This document shows, one piece after another, positions 25,284 to 35,631 of a stretch of DNA of 64,000 nucleotides (its first letter is position 1; the number at the start of each line of letters is the position of its first letter). The notes under the pieces were generated by a model that did not search any database, was not told the DNA's origin, and saw nothing but the letters and a program-made list of their open reading frames with translations. Source of the stretch: Rhodobacter sp. Har01. GTDB lineage: Bacteria > Pseudomonadota > Alphaproteobacteria > Rhodobacterales > Rhodobacteraceae. Both the position numbers and the translations under genes were made by a program. The stretch is from NCBI RefSeq assembly GCF_020564565.1, contig NZ_JAJCTD010000004.1, forward strand, positions 1 through 64,000, read 5' to 3'.

Positions 25284-25437
25284 AGCTGCGACATTAGCGC
25301 CGGATTGTCCCAAGCGGAAGAACTGTTCGGCAAATGTTCCTTGCCGCCGCCACAATGCCGCCGAAGTCCGGGAAAAGAACGGCGCGGCAACCCCTTGCAC
25401 CTTGTGCTTCACCCCACGACTGACCCTGACAACCAAA

Positions 25438-25974
25438 ATGGACCAGAACACTCTGATCAGCCTCGGGCTGACGATCGCCCTTATGGCGGTCCTGTCGCTG
25501 TGGTGCCGCTGGCGCAATCGAAGCGCCATGCCCGTCATCCAGGCCGACGGGCGTGGCTGCCTGAGGCTGCCGCGCGGCCAACTTCTGTTCTACGTGCTGG
25601 GCTTTTTCGCAATGGCCGTCATCCTGGCCCAGGCGGCGTCGCAAAGCGGCAGCACCGTCCTGGGCTTCGCCGCCCTTGGCACCGGAGTCTTCGGGGCGCT
25701 CGTCCTGCTGACCACGACCCCCGCCTACCATCTGGAATGGGATGAAGACGGCGTGATCGGCCCGTCCGGCTATGGCCTCTTGCCAGTCGGCGCGCGACCG
25801 GTCTTCCTGACCTGGGACGAGATCACTTCGGTCCGCGTCGACCGCCTGCGCAGCCATGTGCTGACCGGCCGCAACCGGCGCAGGGTCGTGATCTACAACG
25901 CCTATCTGGGCAAGCGCATCTTCCTGCAGATCCTGCACGCCTTTCGCCCGGATCTTGCGGTAACGGCGGACTGA
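25438..25974 (+). CDS. Membrane protein of unknown function with PH-like tail
   Basis: A 178-residue protein not recognised by name. Two hydrophobic segments (about residues 6-21 and 48-93, the latter probably two spans) are followed by a soluble C-terminal part of about 80 residues. That part has alternating strands (FLTWDEITSVRVDRL, RRVVIYNAY) and looks like the small PH-like domain found in bacterial membrane proteins of this layout. The ATG at 25438 lacks a clear Shine-Dalgarno sequence. It is divergent from uvrD and upstream of pyc. Confidence 0.65.
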   Translation: MDQNTLISLGLTIALMAVLSLWCRWRNRSAMPVIQADGRGCLRLPRGQLLFYVLGFFAMAVILAQAASQSGSTVLGFAALGTGVFGALVLLTTTPAYHLEWDEDGVIGPSGYGLLPVGARPVFLTWDEITSVRVDRLRSHVLTGRNRRRVVIYNAYLGKRIFLQILHAFRPDLAVTAD

Positions 25975-25999
25975 CGGTCCGCTGCTCGCCGGAAATCGC

Positions 26000-26043
26000 T
26001 TTGCACTTGCGAACCCTGTCCTGAATATTTCGCAAACTTTGCA
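26000..26043. promoter_or_regulatory. TTTGCA/TTCGCAA motif cluster upstream of pyc
   Basis: TTTGCA occurs at both ends (26000 and 26038), flanking an inverted pair TTGCGAA (26007) and TTCGCAA (26029). Regulators of the ScfR/PccR/RamB family, which control C2 and propionate metabolism in Rhodobacter relatives, bind TTTGC-AA type sites. The cluster lies 85-125 nt before the pyruvate carboxylase start. The repeats are seen; the regulator is a guess. Confidence 0.4.
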
Positions 26044-26126
26044 GTCCCGTGACAAGCGGCTCTTGCGCCGCACCGCAGCACCCCTAGAGTGTCCGCTTCA
26101 CAAGCGCCACCGCCGGGAAGATGCCG

Positions 26127-29100
26127 ATGCCCGAATTCAAGAAGATCCTGATCGCCAACCGGGGCGAAATCGCCATACGCGTGATGCGGGCCGCCAACGA
26201 GATGGGCAAGAAGACCGTGGCGGTCTATGCCGAGGAGGACAAGCTGTCGCTCCACCGCTTCAAGGCGGATGAGGCCTATCTGATCGGCCAGGGCCTGACG
26301 CCGGTAGGCGCCTATCTGTCGATCCCTGAGATGATCCGCGTCGCCCGCATGTCCGGCGCCGACGCGATCCACCCCGGTTACGGCCTGCTGTCCGAGAACC
26401 CCGATTTCGTCGAGGCTTGCGACCAGGCCGGCCTCACCTTCATCGGCCCCCGCGCCGAAACCATGCGCGCGCTGGGCGACAAGGCATCGGCCCGCCGCGT
26501 CGCCATGGCGGCCGGCGTGCCGGTCATCCCGGCGACCGAGGTCTTGGGCGACGACATGGCGCTGGTCAAACGCCAGGCGGCCGAGGTGGGCTATCCCTTG
26601 ATGCTCAAGGCCAGCTGGGGCGGCGGCGGGCGCGGCATGCGACCGATCCTGTCGGAAGACGAGCTTGAGGCCAAGGTCCGCGAGGGCCGGCGCGAGGCCG
26701 AAACCGCCTTCGGCAACGGTGAGGGCTATCTGGAAAAGATGATCCAGCGCGCCCGTCATGTGGAAGTGCAGATCCTGGGCGACAAGCAGGGCAGCGTCTG
26801 GCACCTGTGGGAACGCGACTGCACCGTGCAGCGCCGCAACCAGAAGGTCGTCGAACGCGCCCCTGCCCCCTACCTTACGCAGGCCCAGCGCGAGGACGTC
26901 TGCGAAATGGCCCGGCGCATCTGCGCGCATGTGGCCTACGAATGCGCCGGCACCGTCGAATTCCTGATGGATATGGATACCGGCAAGTTCTACTTCATCG
27001 AAGTGAACCCCCGCGTGCAGGTCGAACACACGGTGACCGAGGAAGTCACCGGCATCGACATCGTCCAGGCCCAGATCCTGATCGAGGAAGGCCGGCCCCT
27101 GCCCGAGGCGACCGGTGTGGCGTCGCAGGCAGAGGTGAAGTTGAACGGCCACGCCCTGCAATGCCGGGTGACGACCGAAGACCCGCTGAACAGCTTCATC
27201 CCCGATTACGGCCGCCTCACCGCCTATCGCTCGGCCACCGGCAACGGCATCCGGCTGGACGGCGGCACGGCCTATGCCGGCGGCGTGATCACCCGATACT
27301 ACGACTCGCTCCTGGTCAAGGTCACCGCCCATGCCCAGACGCCGGAAAAGGCCATCGCCCGGATGGACCGTGCGCTGCGAGAGTTCCGCATTCGCGGACT
27401 GGCGACGAACATCGAATTCGTCATCAACCTCCTGAAGCACCCGACCTTCCTGAACGACACCTACACCACCAAGTTCATCGACACGACGCCCGAGCTGTTC
27501 CATTTCCGCAAGCGCCGCGACCGGGCGACGAAGATCCTGACCTACATCGCTGACATCACCGTGAACGGCCACCCCGAGACGGTCGGCCGCCCCCGGCCCC
27601 CGGCCGAGGCACGGGCGCCAAAGGCCCCGGCGGCGAAGGTCGAACCCGCCATGGGCACCCGCAACCTGCTGGAACAGCACGGCCCGCAGGCGGTGGCCGA
27701 CTGGATGAAGGCGCAGACCAAGGTGCTGGTGACCGACACCACCATGCGCGACGGCCACCAGTCGCTGCTGGCGACCCGGATGCGCTCGATCGACATGATC
27801 AAGGCCGCACCTGCCTATGCCGCCCACCTGCCCCAGCTGCTCAGTGTCGAATGCTGGGGTGGGGCGACCTTCGACGTCGCCTACCGCTTTTTGCAGGAAT
27901 GCCCCTGGCAGCGCCTGCGCGACCTGCGCGCCGCCATGCCGAACCTGATGACGCAGATGCTGCTGCGCGCCAGCAATGGCGTCGGCTACACCAACTATCC
28001 CGATAACGTTGTTCGATCCTTCGTATTCCGGGCCGCCAAGACCGGCGTTGACGTGTTCCGGGTGTTCGATTCCCTCAACTGGGTCGAGAACATGCGCGTT
28101 GCCATGGATGCCGTGATCGAGGCCGGAAAGGTCTGCGAAGGCACCGTCTGTTACACCGGAGACCTGCTGGACCCCGCCCGCGCGAAGTATGACCTCAAGT
28201 ACTATGTTGCCCATGCCAAAGAGCTGAAAGCCGCCGGCGCCCATGTGCTGGGCCTGAAGGACATGGCCGGCCTCTTGAAGCCCGCCGCCGCGCGCGTCCT
28301 GATCAAGGCGCTGAAGCAAGAGGTCGGCCTGCCGATCCACTTTCACACCCATGACACGAGCGGAGCCGCCGCCGCCACCGTGCTGGCCGCCTGCGATGCG
28401 GGGGTGGATGCCGTGGATGCCGCGATGGACGCCTTCTCCGGCGGCACCTCGCAGCCCTGCCTTGGCTCAATCGTCGAGGCCCTGCGACACACCGAGCGCG
28501 ACACCGGCCTCGACATCGGCGCGATCCGGAAGTTGTCCGACTACTGGGAAGCCGTTCGACGCCAGTACGCCGCCTTCGAGAGCGGCCTGCAGGCCCCGGC
28601 CTCCGAGGTTTACCTGCACGAGATGCCGGGCGGGCAGTTCACCAATCTCAAAGCCCAGGCCCGCAGCCTTGGCCTCGAGGAACGTTGGCATGAGGTCGCC
28701 CAGGCCTATGCCGACGCAAACGCCATGTTCGGCGACATCGTCAAGGTCACGCCCTCGTCCAAGGTGGTGGGCGACATGGCGCTGATGATGGTGGCCCAGG
28801 GGCTGACCCGGGCGCAGGTGGAAGACCCGGCAGTGGATGTGGCCTTCCCCGACTCGGTCGTGGACATGCTGAAAGGCAACCTCGGCCAGCCTCATGGCGG
28901 TTGGCCGAAGGGCATCCTGACCAAGGTGCTCAAGGGCGAAAAGCCGCTGACCGAGCGCCCTGGCAAGTCGCTGCCGCCGGTGGATCTTGAGGCGACGCGG
29001 GCCAGGGTCTCGGCCGAACTGAACGGGTTCACCGTCGATGACGAGGACCTGAACGGCTATCTGATGTATCCCAAGGTCTTCCTCGACTACATGGGCCGGC

Positions 29101-29567
29101 ACCGCGCCTATGGACCCGTACGCACCCTGCCGACGCGGGCCTTCTTCTACGGCATGCAGCCCGGCGAAGAGATCGCGGTCGAGATCGACCCGGGCAAGAC
29201 TCTGGAAATCCGCCTGCAGGCGGTGGGCGAAACCACCGAGGACGGCGAGGTGAAGGTGTTCTTCGAGTTGAACGGCCAGCCGCGGGTGATCCGCGTGCCA
29301 AACCGTGCGGTGAAGGCAAAGTCCGCGGCAAAGCCCAAGGCGCAGGAGGGCAATCCCGGCCACATCGGCGCGCCGATGCCGGGCGCCGTGGCCGCCGTCG
29401 CGGTCAAGCCGGGCCAGAAGGTCCGCGCCGGCGATCTCCTCCTGACCCTGGAAGCGATGAAGATGGAGACCGGCCTCCACGCCGACCGCGAGGCGACGGT
29501 GAAGGCGATCCATGTTCATCCCGGAACCCAGGTTGAGGCAAAGGACCTGCTGGTCGAACTGGAATAG
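26127..29567 (+). CDS. pyc: Pyruvate carboxylase
   Basis: A 1146-residue biotin enzyme that makes oxaloacetate from pyruvate and bicarbonate. Domain order is biotin carboxylase (about 1-460, with KASWGGGGRGMR and EVNPRVQVEHTVTEEVTG), carboxyltransferase (about 530-810, with TTMRDGHQSLLATRMR and the metal-site HFHTHDTSG), the tetramerisation region, and a biotin carrier domain at the end with the acceptor Lys in EAMKMET. Length and order match single-chain pyruvate carboxylases. The ATG at 26127 was preferred to 26121 because GGGAAG then sits six bases upstream. It is an anaplerotic gene standing alone. Confidence 0.96.
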   Translation: MPEFKKILIANRGEIAIRVMRAANEMGKKTVAVYAEEDKLSLHRFKADEAYLIGQGLTPVGAYLSIPEMIRVARMSGADAIHPGYGLLSENPDFVEACDQAGLTFIGPRAETMRALGDKASARRVAMAAGVPVIPATEVLGDDMALVKRQAAEVGYPLMLKASWGGGGRGMRPILSEDELEAKVREGRREAETAFGNGEGYLEKMIQRARHVEVQILGDKQGSVWHLWERDCTVQRRNQKVVERAPAPYLTQAQREDVCEMARRICAHVAYECAGTVEFLMDMDTGKFYFIEVNPRVQVEHTVTEEVTGIDIVQAQILIEEGRPLPEATGVASQAEVKLNGHALQCRVTTEDPLNSFIPDYGRLTAYRSATGNGIRLDGGTAYAGGVITRYYDSLLVKVTAHAQTPEKAIARMDRALREFRIRGLATNIEFVINLLKHPTFLNDTYTTKFIDTTPELFHFRKRRDRATKILTYIADITVNGHPETVGRPRPPAEARAPKAPAAKVEPAMGTRNLLEQHGPQAVADWMKAQTKVLVTDTTMRDGHQSLLATRMRSIDMIKAAPAYAAHLPQLLSVECWGGATFDVAYRFLQECPWQRLRDLRAAMPNLMTQMLLRASNGVGYTNYPDNVVRSFVFRAAKTGVDVFRVFDSLNWVENMRVAMDAVIEAGKVCEGTVCYTGDLLDPARAKYDLKYYVAHAKELKAAGAHVLGLKDMAGLLKPAAARVLIKALKQEVGLPIHFHTHDTSGAAAATVLAACDAGVDAVDAAMDAFSGGTSQPCLGSIVEALRHTERDTGLDIGAIRKLSDYWEAVRRQYAAFESGLQAPASEVYLHEMPGGQFTNLKAQARSLGLEERWHEVAQAYADANAMFGDIVKVTPSSKVVGDMALMMVAQGLTRAQVEDPAVDVAFPDSVVDMLKGNLGQPHGGWPKGILTKVLKGEKPLTERPGKSLPPVDLEATRARVSAELNGFTVDDEDLNGYLMYPKVFLDYMGRHRAYGPVRTLPTRAFFYGMQPGEEIAVEIDPGKTLEIRLQAVGETTEDGEVKVFFELNGQPRVIRVPNRAVKAKSAAKPKAQEGNPGHIGAPMPGAVAAVAVKPGQKVRAGDLLLTLEAMKMETGLHADREATVKAIHVHPGTQVEAKDLLVELE

Positions 29568-29614
29568 GCGGCAAGGCCAGAGCGATTTCTTCGAAGGAGT
29601 CGCTGCCCGCCGGT

Positions 29615-30136
29615 TCAGCGCTTCTTGACGAACTCGGTCAGGATGACGATGCGCTGGCCTTCGACCCGGCCCTCGATCTGGGCCGCATTGTCGGGCACCA
29701 GCGAGATGCCGCGCACCGCCGTGCCGCGCTTGGCGGTGAAATTCGCGCCTTTCACGGCCAGGTCCTTGATCAGCACCACCGTATCACCCTGCGCCAGCAG
29801 CGCGCCGTTCGAATCGCGATGCTCCAGCGCAGCCGGTGCGTCGGCCCAGGCCTGCACCTCGGGGCCAAGCTGCATGCCCTCGCGAGCCTCGGTGGCCCAG
29901 GGTTCGCCCAGGGCACCCAGCTTGCGCCAGACCGCCAGCTGCACCACGGGAACCTCGCTCCAGGCCGCACCTTCCAGCGCGCGCCAATGCGCGGCGGGGG
30001 CCTCTTCGTCGCCCCGGCAGAGCGGGCACAGCAGCACCTCGCCTGCCGGCGGCACCTCGACCGGCTCAAGCCCCGCGCCCGCGCCGCAGAATTCGCACAG
30101 GCCGCCCGACCGGGCCATCAGATCCGCCACCGCCAT
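29615..30136 (-). CDS. PhnA/YjdM family zinc-ribbon protein
   Basis: A 173-residue protein. The N-terminus carries a zinc ribbon (CEFCG, about 14-18, and CPLCR, about 37-41). The C-terminal third is the PhnA domain: DSNGALLAQGDTVVLIKDLAVKG begins it in two overlapping motifs and it ends EFVKK, very like E. coli YjdM. The family was once linked to phosphonate use, but YjdM itself does not break C-P bonds and its role is unclear. GGAGG precedes the ATG. It converges with pyc. Confidence 0.85.
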   Translation of the reverse strand: MAVADLMARSGGLCEFCGAGAGLEPVEVPPAGEVLLCPLCRGDEEAPAAHWRALEGAAWSEVPVVQLAVWRKLGALGEPWATEAREGMQLGPEVQAWADAPAALEHRDSNGALLAQGDTVVLIKDLAVKGANFTAKRGTAVRGISLVPDNAAQIEGRVEGQRIVILTEFVKKR

Positions 30137-30300
30137 CGCCGGGCCTCCTTTGCTTGCGCGCCTGGCCTAAGCCAGGCGGCCGGCCAAGACCAGCCCCTTC
30201 CGGCCGGCCCGCCAGCGCGCGGGAGAATCTTCGCCCCTTGCGCAATTTCCCTCTTGCGGCTGCGCCCGGGTCTTTATACATCCCCCCTCGTCCAACCGGC

Positions 30301-30375
30301 GCGGGCGTAGCTCAGGGGTAGAGCATAACCTTGCCAAGGTTAGGGTCGTGAGTTCGAATCTCATCGCCCGCTCCA
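30301..30375 (+). tRNA. tRNA-Gly(GCC)
   Basis: A complete cloverleaf: acceptor GCGGGCG/CGCCCGC, D-arm with GCTC AGGGGTA GAGC, anticodon arm TAACC/GGTTA with loop TTGCCAA (anticodon GCC), T-arm GTGAG/CTCAT with loop TTCGAAT, discriminator T, and an encoded CCA. The GCC anticodon reads GGC and GGU, abundant in this GC-rich genome. Confidence 0.97.
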
Positions 30376-30389
30376 GTCGGACCTGCTGC

Positions 30390-30420
30390 AAGGGCGCCCA
30401 TCGGGCGCCCTTTCGCATTT
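30390..30420 (+). terminator. Intrinsic terminator after tRNA-Gly
   Basis: A perfect 10-bp stem (30390-30399 with 30403-30412) with the loop ATC is followed by TTTCGCATTT. It ends the tRNA transcript before the his genes, so hisB needs its own promoter between about 30420 and 30490 or receives partial readthrough. Confidence 0.8.
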
Positions 30421-30491
30421 CCGCCCCCGCCATTCCGCTTGGAATTCCGCTCCCGCGCGCCTACAACGCCGGCGTGAATGCGGAGGGCAAC

Positions 30492-31079
30492 ATGCGCGAG
30501 GCCAGGGTCAGCCGGAAAACGGCGGAAACGGCAATAGAGGTCACGGTGAACCTTGATGGCACGGGGCAGTATGACTGCCAGACCGGTGTGGGGTTCTTCG
30601 ACCACATGCTGGACCAGTTGGCCCGCCACAGCCTGATGGACCTGACCGTCCGCGCGAAAGGCGACACCCACATCGACGATCACCACACGGTGGAAGACAC
30701 CGGCATCGCGCTGGGGCAGACCCTGACGCAGGCGCTGGGCGACAAGCGCGGCATCCGCCGCTACGGCCAGTTCCGGCTGGCGATGGACGACGCACAGGTC
30801 GCCTGCGCGCTGGACCTGTCGGCCCGGCCCTATCTGGTGTGGAATGTCCCCTTCCCGACGCCCAAGATCGGCACGTTCGACACCGAACTGGTGCGCGAAT
30901 TCTTCCAGGCCCTGTCCACCCACGGCGGCATCACCCTGCACGTCGACCTGGTCCATGGCGTAAACAGCCACCATATCGCCGAGGCCGCCTTCAAGGCCGT
31001 GGCTCGCGCCCTGCGGGAGGCGGTCGAGCCTGACCCGCGCATGGCCGGTGCGCTGCCCAGCACCAAGGGCGCGCTGTGA
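30492..31079 (+). CDS. hisB: Imidazoleglycerol-phosphate dehydratase
   Basis: A 195-residue enzyme for the sixth step of histidine synthesis, converting imidazole-glycerol phosphate to imidazole-acetol phosphate with Mn. The metal-binding histidine clusters are [13 protein letters not shown] (about 36-48), [11 protein letters not shown] (about 65-75) and [15 protein letters not shown] (about 161-175). This is the monofunctional form, without the phosphatase domain of the enterobacterial fusion. The ATG is preceded by GGAGGG. Its stop overlaps the GTG start of hisH (GTGA). Confidence 0.96.
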   Translation: MREARVSRKTAETAIEVTVNLDGTGQYDCQTGVGFFDHMLDQLARHSLMDLTVRAKGDTHIDDHHTVEDTGIALGQTLTQALGDKRGIRRYGQFRLAMDDAQVACALDLSARPYLVWNVPFPTPKIGTFDTELVREFFQALSTHGGITLHVDLVHGVNSHHIAEAAFKAVARALREAVEPDPRMAGALPSTKGAL

Positions 31080-31717
31080 GCCTGACGGTCCTGGTCGACT
31101 ACGAGTCGGGGAACCTCCACTCGGCCGAGAAAGCCTTCCAGCGCATGGCGACCGAGACCGGCGCCGGCCGGGTGATCGTGTCTTCGCGTCCCGAGGACGT
31201 GGCGCGGGCAGACCGCATCGTGCTGCCCGGCGACGGCGCCTTTCCGGCCTGCCGGCGAGCGCTCGGGTCGCATGGCGGCCTTTTCGATGCCATCGACGAG
31301 GCCGTCACCCGCCGCGCCCGGCCGTTCTTCGGAATCTGCATCGGCATGCAGATGCTGGCCGACCGGGGACTGGAATACGAACCCACCCCCGGCTTCGGCT
31401 GGATCGGCGGGCAGGTCGAACACATTGCCCCCGCCGACCCGTCGTTCAAGGTGCCGCACATGGGCTGGAACGACCTGGTCATAGACCACCCTCACCCGGT
31501 GCTGGCCGGCATCGCAACCGGCGACCACGCCTATTTCGTGCACTCCTACCATTTCCGCGTCGCCGACCCGGCGCACCGGCTGGCGCATGTCGATTATGCC
31601 GGCGAGGTGACCGCCATCGTCGGCAAGGGCACCATCTTCGGCACCCAGTTTCACCCCGAGAAATCCTCGGCCACCGGCCTGCGCATCATCGCGAACTTCC
31701 TGACCTGGGCGCCCTGA
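31076..31717 (+). CDS. hisH: Imidazole glycerol phosphate synthase, glutaminase subunit
   Basis: A 213-residue class I glutamine amidotransferase that feeds ammonia to HisF. The nucleophile Cys lies in [11 protein letters not shown] (about residue 82-92), and the His-x-Glu of the triad in [10 protein letters not shown] (about 191-200). PHMGWND is the expected family motif. It begins with GTG overlapping hisB by four bases. Its partner hisF lies 3.2 kb downstream, separated by other genes. Confidence 0.96.
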   Translation: MSLTVLVDYESGNLHSAEKAFQRMATETGAGRVIVSSRPEDVARADRIVLPGDGAFPACRRALGSHGGLFDAIDEAVTRRARPFFGICIGMQMLADRGLEYEPTPGFGWIGGQVEHIAPADPSFKVPHMGWNDLVIDHPHPVLAGIATGDHAYFVHSYHFRVADPAHRLAHVDYAGEVTAIVGKGTIFGTQFHPEKSSATGLRIIANFLTWAP

Positions 31718-31882
31718 GTCCTCCAAGGCGCCTCTCCTGGGGTCCTCCGGCAAGGAGTGGGAAAGGGCGCTACGCACCTGCCGCAGCGAAGGCCGCATCG
31801 AACGCTTGGTCCTGCTGGCCCCAGTGAACCAACAGCCCTTCGTGCGTTTCGATGGGTGTCCGGCGGGCGACCCGATTCCGAC

Positions 31883-32290
31883 CTATTCTGCCCAGAGCCT
31901 CTGCTCGGCGAATTCCGCCGAATTGCCGGCCGGATCACGAACATACAGTGACCGCGCGCCGTTCGGCCAATCGAACTCGGCCTCGATCGCCACGCCGGCA
32001 GCGGCCAGCCTGTCACGCCAGGTGGCGATCTCGTCCCGACTGGCCGCAAAGCACAAATGCCCCGGCCCGCGCGCGCCGTGGGTCGGCACCGGAAGACGGG
32101 CGGCGGGTTCGGTCACCTCGGTCGCCGCCGGGTCGAAGACCAGAAGGATGCCCGCGCCGACGCGAAAGAACACATGCCGGCCCGGCTGGCGCAGCACCAC
32201 GGGCAGGCCCAGCAGGCCGCCGTAGAAGGCCTCGGCCGCCGGCAGGTCGTCCGCGTAGATCGCGGTCTCCAGGATTGCCTCGGGTCGCAT
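31883..32290 (-). CDS. VOC-family (glyoxalase/dioxygenase fold) protein
   Basis: A 135-residue protein of the vicinal oxygen chelate superfamily. Two beta-alpha-beta modules are visible: the first begins [20 protein letters not shown], the second [17 protein letters not shown] and ends [15 protein letters not shown]. Candidate metal ligands are His in PGHLCF and Glu in NSAEF. The reaction is unknown; relatives include fosfomycin and bleomycin resistance proteins and dioxygenases. It lies on the minus strand within the his region. The 165 nt between hisH and this gene hold nothing recognisable. Confidence 0.75.
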   Translation of the reverse strand: MRPEAILETAIYADDLPAAEAFYGGLLGLPVVLRQPGRHVFFRVGAGILLVFDPAATEVTEPAARLPVPTHGARGPGHLCFAASRDEIATWRDRLAAAGVAIEAEFDWPNGARSLYVRDPAGNSAEFAEQRLWAE

Positions 32291-32322
32291 GGCCCAAGCC
32301 TGCGCCTCCGCCCGCACCGCCG

Positions 32323-32547
32323 TCAACCGCCGCCACAGCGCCGGCAGGCGCGGAAACCTGCCGCCTCGGCCTGCGCGCGGCTGTCGAACACCCGCAGGTT
32401 TGCCCGCAGACAAGGCCGCGCCGGGCACCCGTCGCGACAGTGGATGCCGGTCGAGGCGACGGCCCAGACCAGGCCCGTCGCGCCCCTGGCCACAAAGGCC
32501 TGCCATTCGGCATCGCTCGCCGGTCGTCCGGTGTGGTGCAGGCGCAT
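32323..32547 (-). CDS. Stand-alone Ada-type metal-binding domain protein
   Basis: A 74-residue protein that consists only of the N-terminal zinc domain of Ada-like DNA repair proteins. The four zinc Cys are present: CRDGC (C-x3-C) in [14 protein letters not shown] and CRRC in [10 protein letters not shown] near the end. In full-length Ada the first of these Cys accepts the methyl group from DNA methylphosphotriesters. No AraC-type or methyltransferase domain follows; the frame stops three residues after CRRC. It could be a minimal alkylation sensor or a shortened relic. It sits 32 nt upstream of the VOC gene on the same strand. Confidence 0.65.
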   Translation of the reverse strand: MRLHHTGRPASDAEWQAFVARGATGLVWAVASTGIHCRDGCPARPCLRANLRVFDSRAQAEAAGFRACRRCGGG

Positions 32548-32619
32548 CAAGGGCCTCCGTCGCGGGTCACGCGGCCAGAGTGCCCCGATCCGCACCCGCA
32601 GGCGACCCGATCCTTGCGC

Positions 32620-33006
32620 CTATTTCACCCGCGCCCAGTTCTGCTTGGCGCAGATCAGCCCGCCCGCGACGCAGCCGCGCAGCTTGAGCTTGTTGCCGCT
32701 GAGTTCGATCGTGCCGTAATAGGTCTTGCCGTTCGAGGGACGGAACACCGAGCCTTCGTAGTTGCCGTCGCCCTGCGGGATCATGTCGATGACGATCTTC
32801 TTGCCCACGTTGTCGGATTTGACCGGCGTGCCCGCGGCGTCGAAGCTTTGGGTGATGGTGCCGCAATAGGCGGTTGCGCAGGGCGAGATGGTGACATGCG
32901 CGTACCGCTCTTCGTCCAGCTCGGTCTGCCAGACGCCTTCCAGCGGATCGGCCGCCGCCGCGGCGCCAAGCACCGCCAGCGCCGCGGCCAGCATCATCGT
33001 CTTCAT
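32620..33006 (-). CDS. DUF2147 family exported protein
   Basis: A 128-residue protein with a clear signal peptide (cleavage expected after about residue 19, AAAAADP). The mature part is the DUF2147 beta-barrel: it starts with [10 protein letters not shown], contains [32 protein letters not shown] and ends [10 protein letters not shown]. Four Cys could form two disulphides in the periplasm. The function is unknown; the family is often found near lipid or envelope genes. GGAGGACC precedes the ATG. It is divergent from hisA. Confidence 0.8.
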   Translation of the reverse strand: MKTMMLAAALAVLGAAAAADPLEGVWQTELDEERYAHVTISPCATAYCGTITQSFDAAGTPVKSDNVGKKIVIDMIPQGDGNYEGSVFRPSNGKTYYGTIELSGNKLKLRGCVAGGLICAKQNWARVK

Positions 33007-33144
33007 TCGGGGTCCTCCTCCCACAGAGATGCGAAATTCTTTGCCGCCCCCGGTCCGCCGATCAAGCGTGACGTGGGGTCGCGCGCCCCTTCCCATCGCG
33101 CCCGCCCCGTGGCAAACGGCGCCCAAAGTCAGTGGAGCCGCGCC

Positions 33145-33861
33145 ATGATCCTGTATCCCGCCATCGACCTGAAGAACGGCCAGTGCGTCCGGCTGCTGCG
33201 CGGCGAGATGTCGGCCGCCACCGTCTTCGGCGACGACCCGGCGGCGCAGGCGGCCAAGTTCGTCGCGGCGGGCTGCGAATGGCTGCATCTGGTGGACCTG
33301 AACGGCGCCTTCGCCGGTGTGCCGGTGAACGCGGCGGCGGTCGAGGCGATCCTGGCCCGCGTCAATGTCCCTTGCCAACTGGGCGGCGGCATCCGCGACA
33401 TGGCCACCATCGAGGCCTGGTTGTCCAAGGGCCTTGCCCGCGTCATCCTGGGCACCGTCGCGGTCGAGAACCCGGCTCTCGTCCGCGAAGCCGCCCGCGC
33501 CTTCCCCGGCCGCGTCGCCGTCGGCATCGACGCCCGCAAGGGCCGTGTCGCCACCAAGGGCTGGGCGACCGAGACCGACATCCTGGCCACCGACCTTGCC
33601 CGCAGCTTCCAGGACGCCGGGGTGGCGGCGATCATCTACACCGACATCGACCGCGACGGCGCCATGCAGGGCCCGAACACCGAGGCGACCGAGGCCCTGG
33701 CGCGCGCCGTCTCGATCCCCGTCATCGCCTCGGGCGGGGTCTCGCGCCTGGCCGACTTGCTGGCCCTGCGCGACACCGGCGTGATCGCCGGCGCCATCTC
33801 GGGCCGCGCGCTTTATGACGGGGCCATCGACCTGGCGCAGGCTCTGGCCAGCTTGCGCTGA
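33145..33861 (+). CDS. hisA: ProFAR isomerase
   Basis: A 238-residue beta/alpha-barrel enzyme that opens the ribose ring of ProFAR to PRFAR, step four of histidine synthesis. Catalytic Asp residues lie in [16 protein letters not shown] (about residue 8) and [14 protein letters not shown] (about 168-181). [11 protein letters not shown] and [11 protein letters not shown] are the phosphate-binding loops of the two half-barrels. The ATG at 33145 follows GTGGAG. It is isolated from hisBH and hisFE by opposite-strand genes, so it needs its own promoter between 33007 and 33144. Confidence 0.95.
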   Translation: MILYPAIDLKNGQCVRLLRGEMSAATVFGDDPAAQAAKFVAAGCEWLHLVDLNGAFAGVPVNAAAVEAILARVNVPCQLGGGIRDMATIEAWLSKGLARVILGTVAVENPALVREAARAFPGRVAVGIDARKGRVATKGWATETDILATDLARSFQDAGVAAIIYTDIDRDGAMQGPNTEATEALARAVSIPVIASGGVSRLADLLALRDTGVIAGAISGRALYDGAIDLAQALASLR

Positions 33862-33865
33862 TCCT

Positions 33866-34741
33866 TCAGCGTCGGAGGCCGCGCAGGGCGATTTGGGCCA
33901 TCAGGCCCAGCCCGGCCACGCCCGCGGCAACCGCGAAGGGCAGGCTGACGTCGACCGCCCCCAGGATCGCCCAAAGCGACGGGGCGCCGAAGGCCACCAT
34001 CACCGGCACGATCAACACCGGCAAATGCCGCCACAGCGGTTGCCGCACGGCCCATTGCCCCGGGCCAGCCCGCCGCATCAGTCCCCAGAGCGCCAGCAGC
34101 AGGACCGGCAGCACGGCCCGCAGCGGAGTTGGAAACGTCACGGCCTGAATCACGCCCACGGCCAGTGCCATCGTCGGCGCGACCCACAGCACCCAGCGGC
34201 GCGGCGCGGGCCGCCCGAGCCGACCGACCAGCCAAAGCGCCACCACGACCCCCAGCCCCGGCAACGCCAGATAGACCAGCAGCCCGTCCGGCCCCGGCAG
34301 CACCGGGCGCTCCAGCGGCCAGAACAGCGACCAGACCGTGAACAGCCCGCCGGCCGCCAGCCACAGAAGCATCCGCCGCCGCAGCGACAGCGGGGCAAGG
34401 CCGCCGCCCAGGATCAGCCCGCCGGTGATCAGGGCGTGCCAGGCGACCGGCGTCCAGACCAGCTGGAACGGAAAGGCGTCGTAGATCGTGCCGACCACGA
34501 TGCCTTCCAGCAGATAGCCCAGCACCGCCCCGCCCAGGAACGCCGCCGCCCAGCCGCCGGCCCCGGTCCACAGCACCATCGACAGCGCGCAAGCCGCGGC
34601 GATGGAATAGGCGACCCAGGTCATCAGCCAGTCCGGGACCGAGGTGCCATCGGGCGGGACGATCCAGAACAGGTTCTCCGAGGCCCAGGTGGCGATGAAT
34701 CCCAGGGCCAGGGAAACGGCCATGTAGCGCAGTCCCTGCAT
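33866..34741 (-). CDS. Multi-span membrane protein of unknown function
   Basis: A 291-residue protein with about eight to ten hydrophobic spans and short basic loops. I recognise no named family. Conserved-looking polar residues within the spans include ASENLFWIVPPDG near the N-terminus, TIYDAFPFQLVWTPVAWHAL (about 86-105) and a His/Trp-rich loop that could line a substrate or metal site. It lies tail to tail with hisA (five bases apart) and divergent from hisF, so it splits the histidine genes without being an evident pathway member. Confidence 0.65.
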   Translation of the reverse strand: MQGLRYMAVSLALGFIATWASENLFWIVPPDGTSVPDWLMTWVAYSIAAACALSMVLWTGAGGWAAAFLGGAVLGYLLEGIVVGTIYDAFPFQLVWTPVAWHALITGGLILGGGLAPLSLRRRMLLWLAAGGLFTVWSLFWPLERPVLPGPDGLLVYLALPGLGVVVALWLVGRLGRPAPRRWVLWVAPTMALAVGVIQAVTFPTPLRAVLPVLLLALWGLMRRAGPGQWAVRQPLWRHLPVLIVPVMVAFGAPSLWAILGAVDVSLPFAVAAGVAGLGLMAQIALRGLRR

Positions 34742-34869
34742 GGGCCGGATGCTGGCACGTGGCCTGCGCCTGGGCCAGTCCGCGCTGCACAGGCAAGCGG
34801 AAATCGCCAGCCACGGCCCTCCGGGGGTCGGGACTGGCCAAATGCCTTGCCCCGCGCTAAGACCGCCCC

Positions 34870-35627
<758 letters not shown>

Positions 35628-35631
<4 letters not shown>

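Noticed and set aside
25902..28352. An 816-codon open frame on the minus strand
   Set aside because: It is antisense to pyruvate carboxylase and has no recognisable domain or ribosome site.
30421..30491. Search for a histidine attenuator or T-box before hisB
   Set aside because: There is no run of His codons in a leader peptide and no T-box consensus; only the tRNA-Gly terminator precedes it.
31718..31882. Possible gene remnant between hisH and the VOC gene
   Set aside because: An open stretch exists on the plus strand, but nothing resembles a known protein and there is no ribosome site; I treat it as intergenic.
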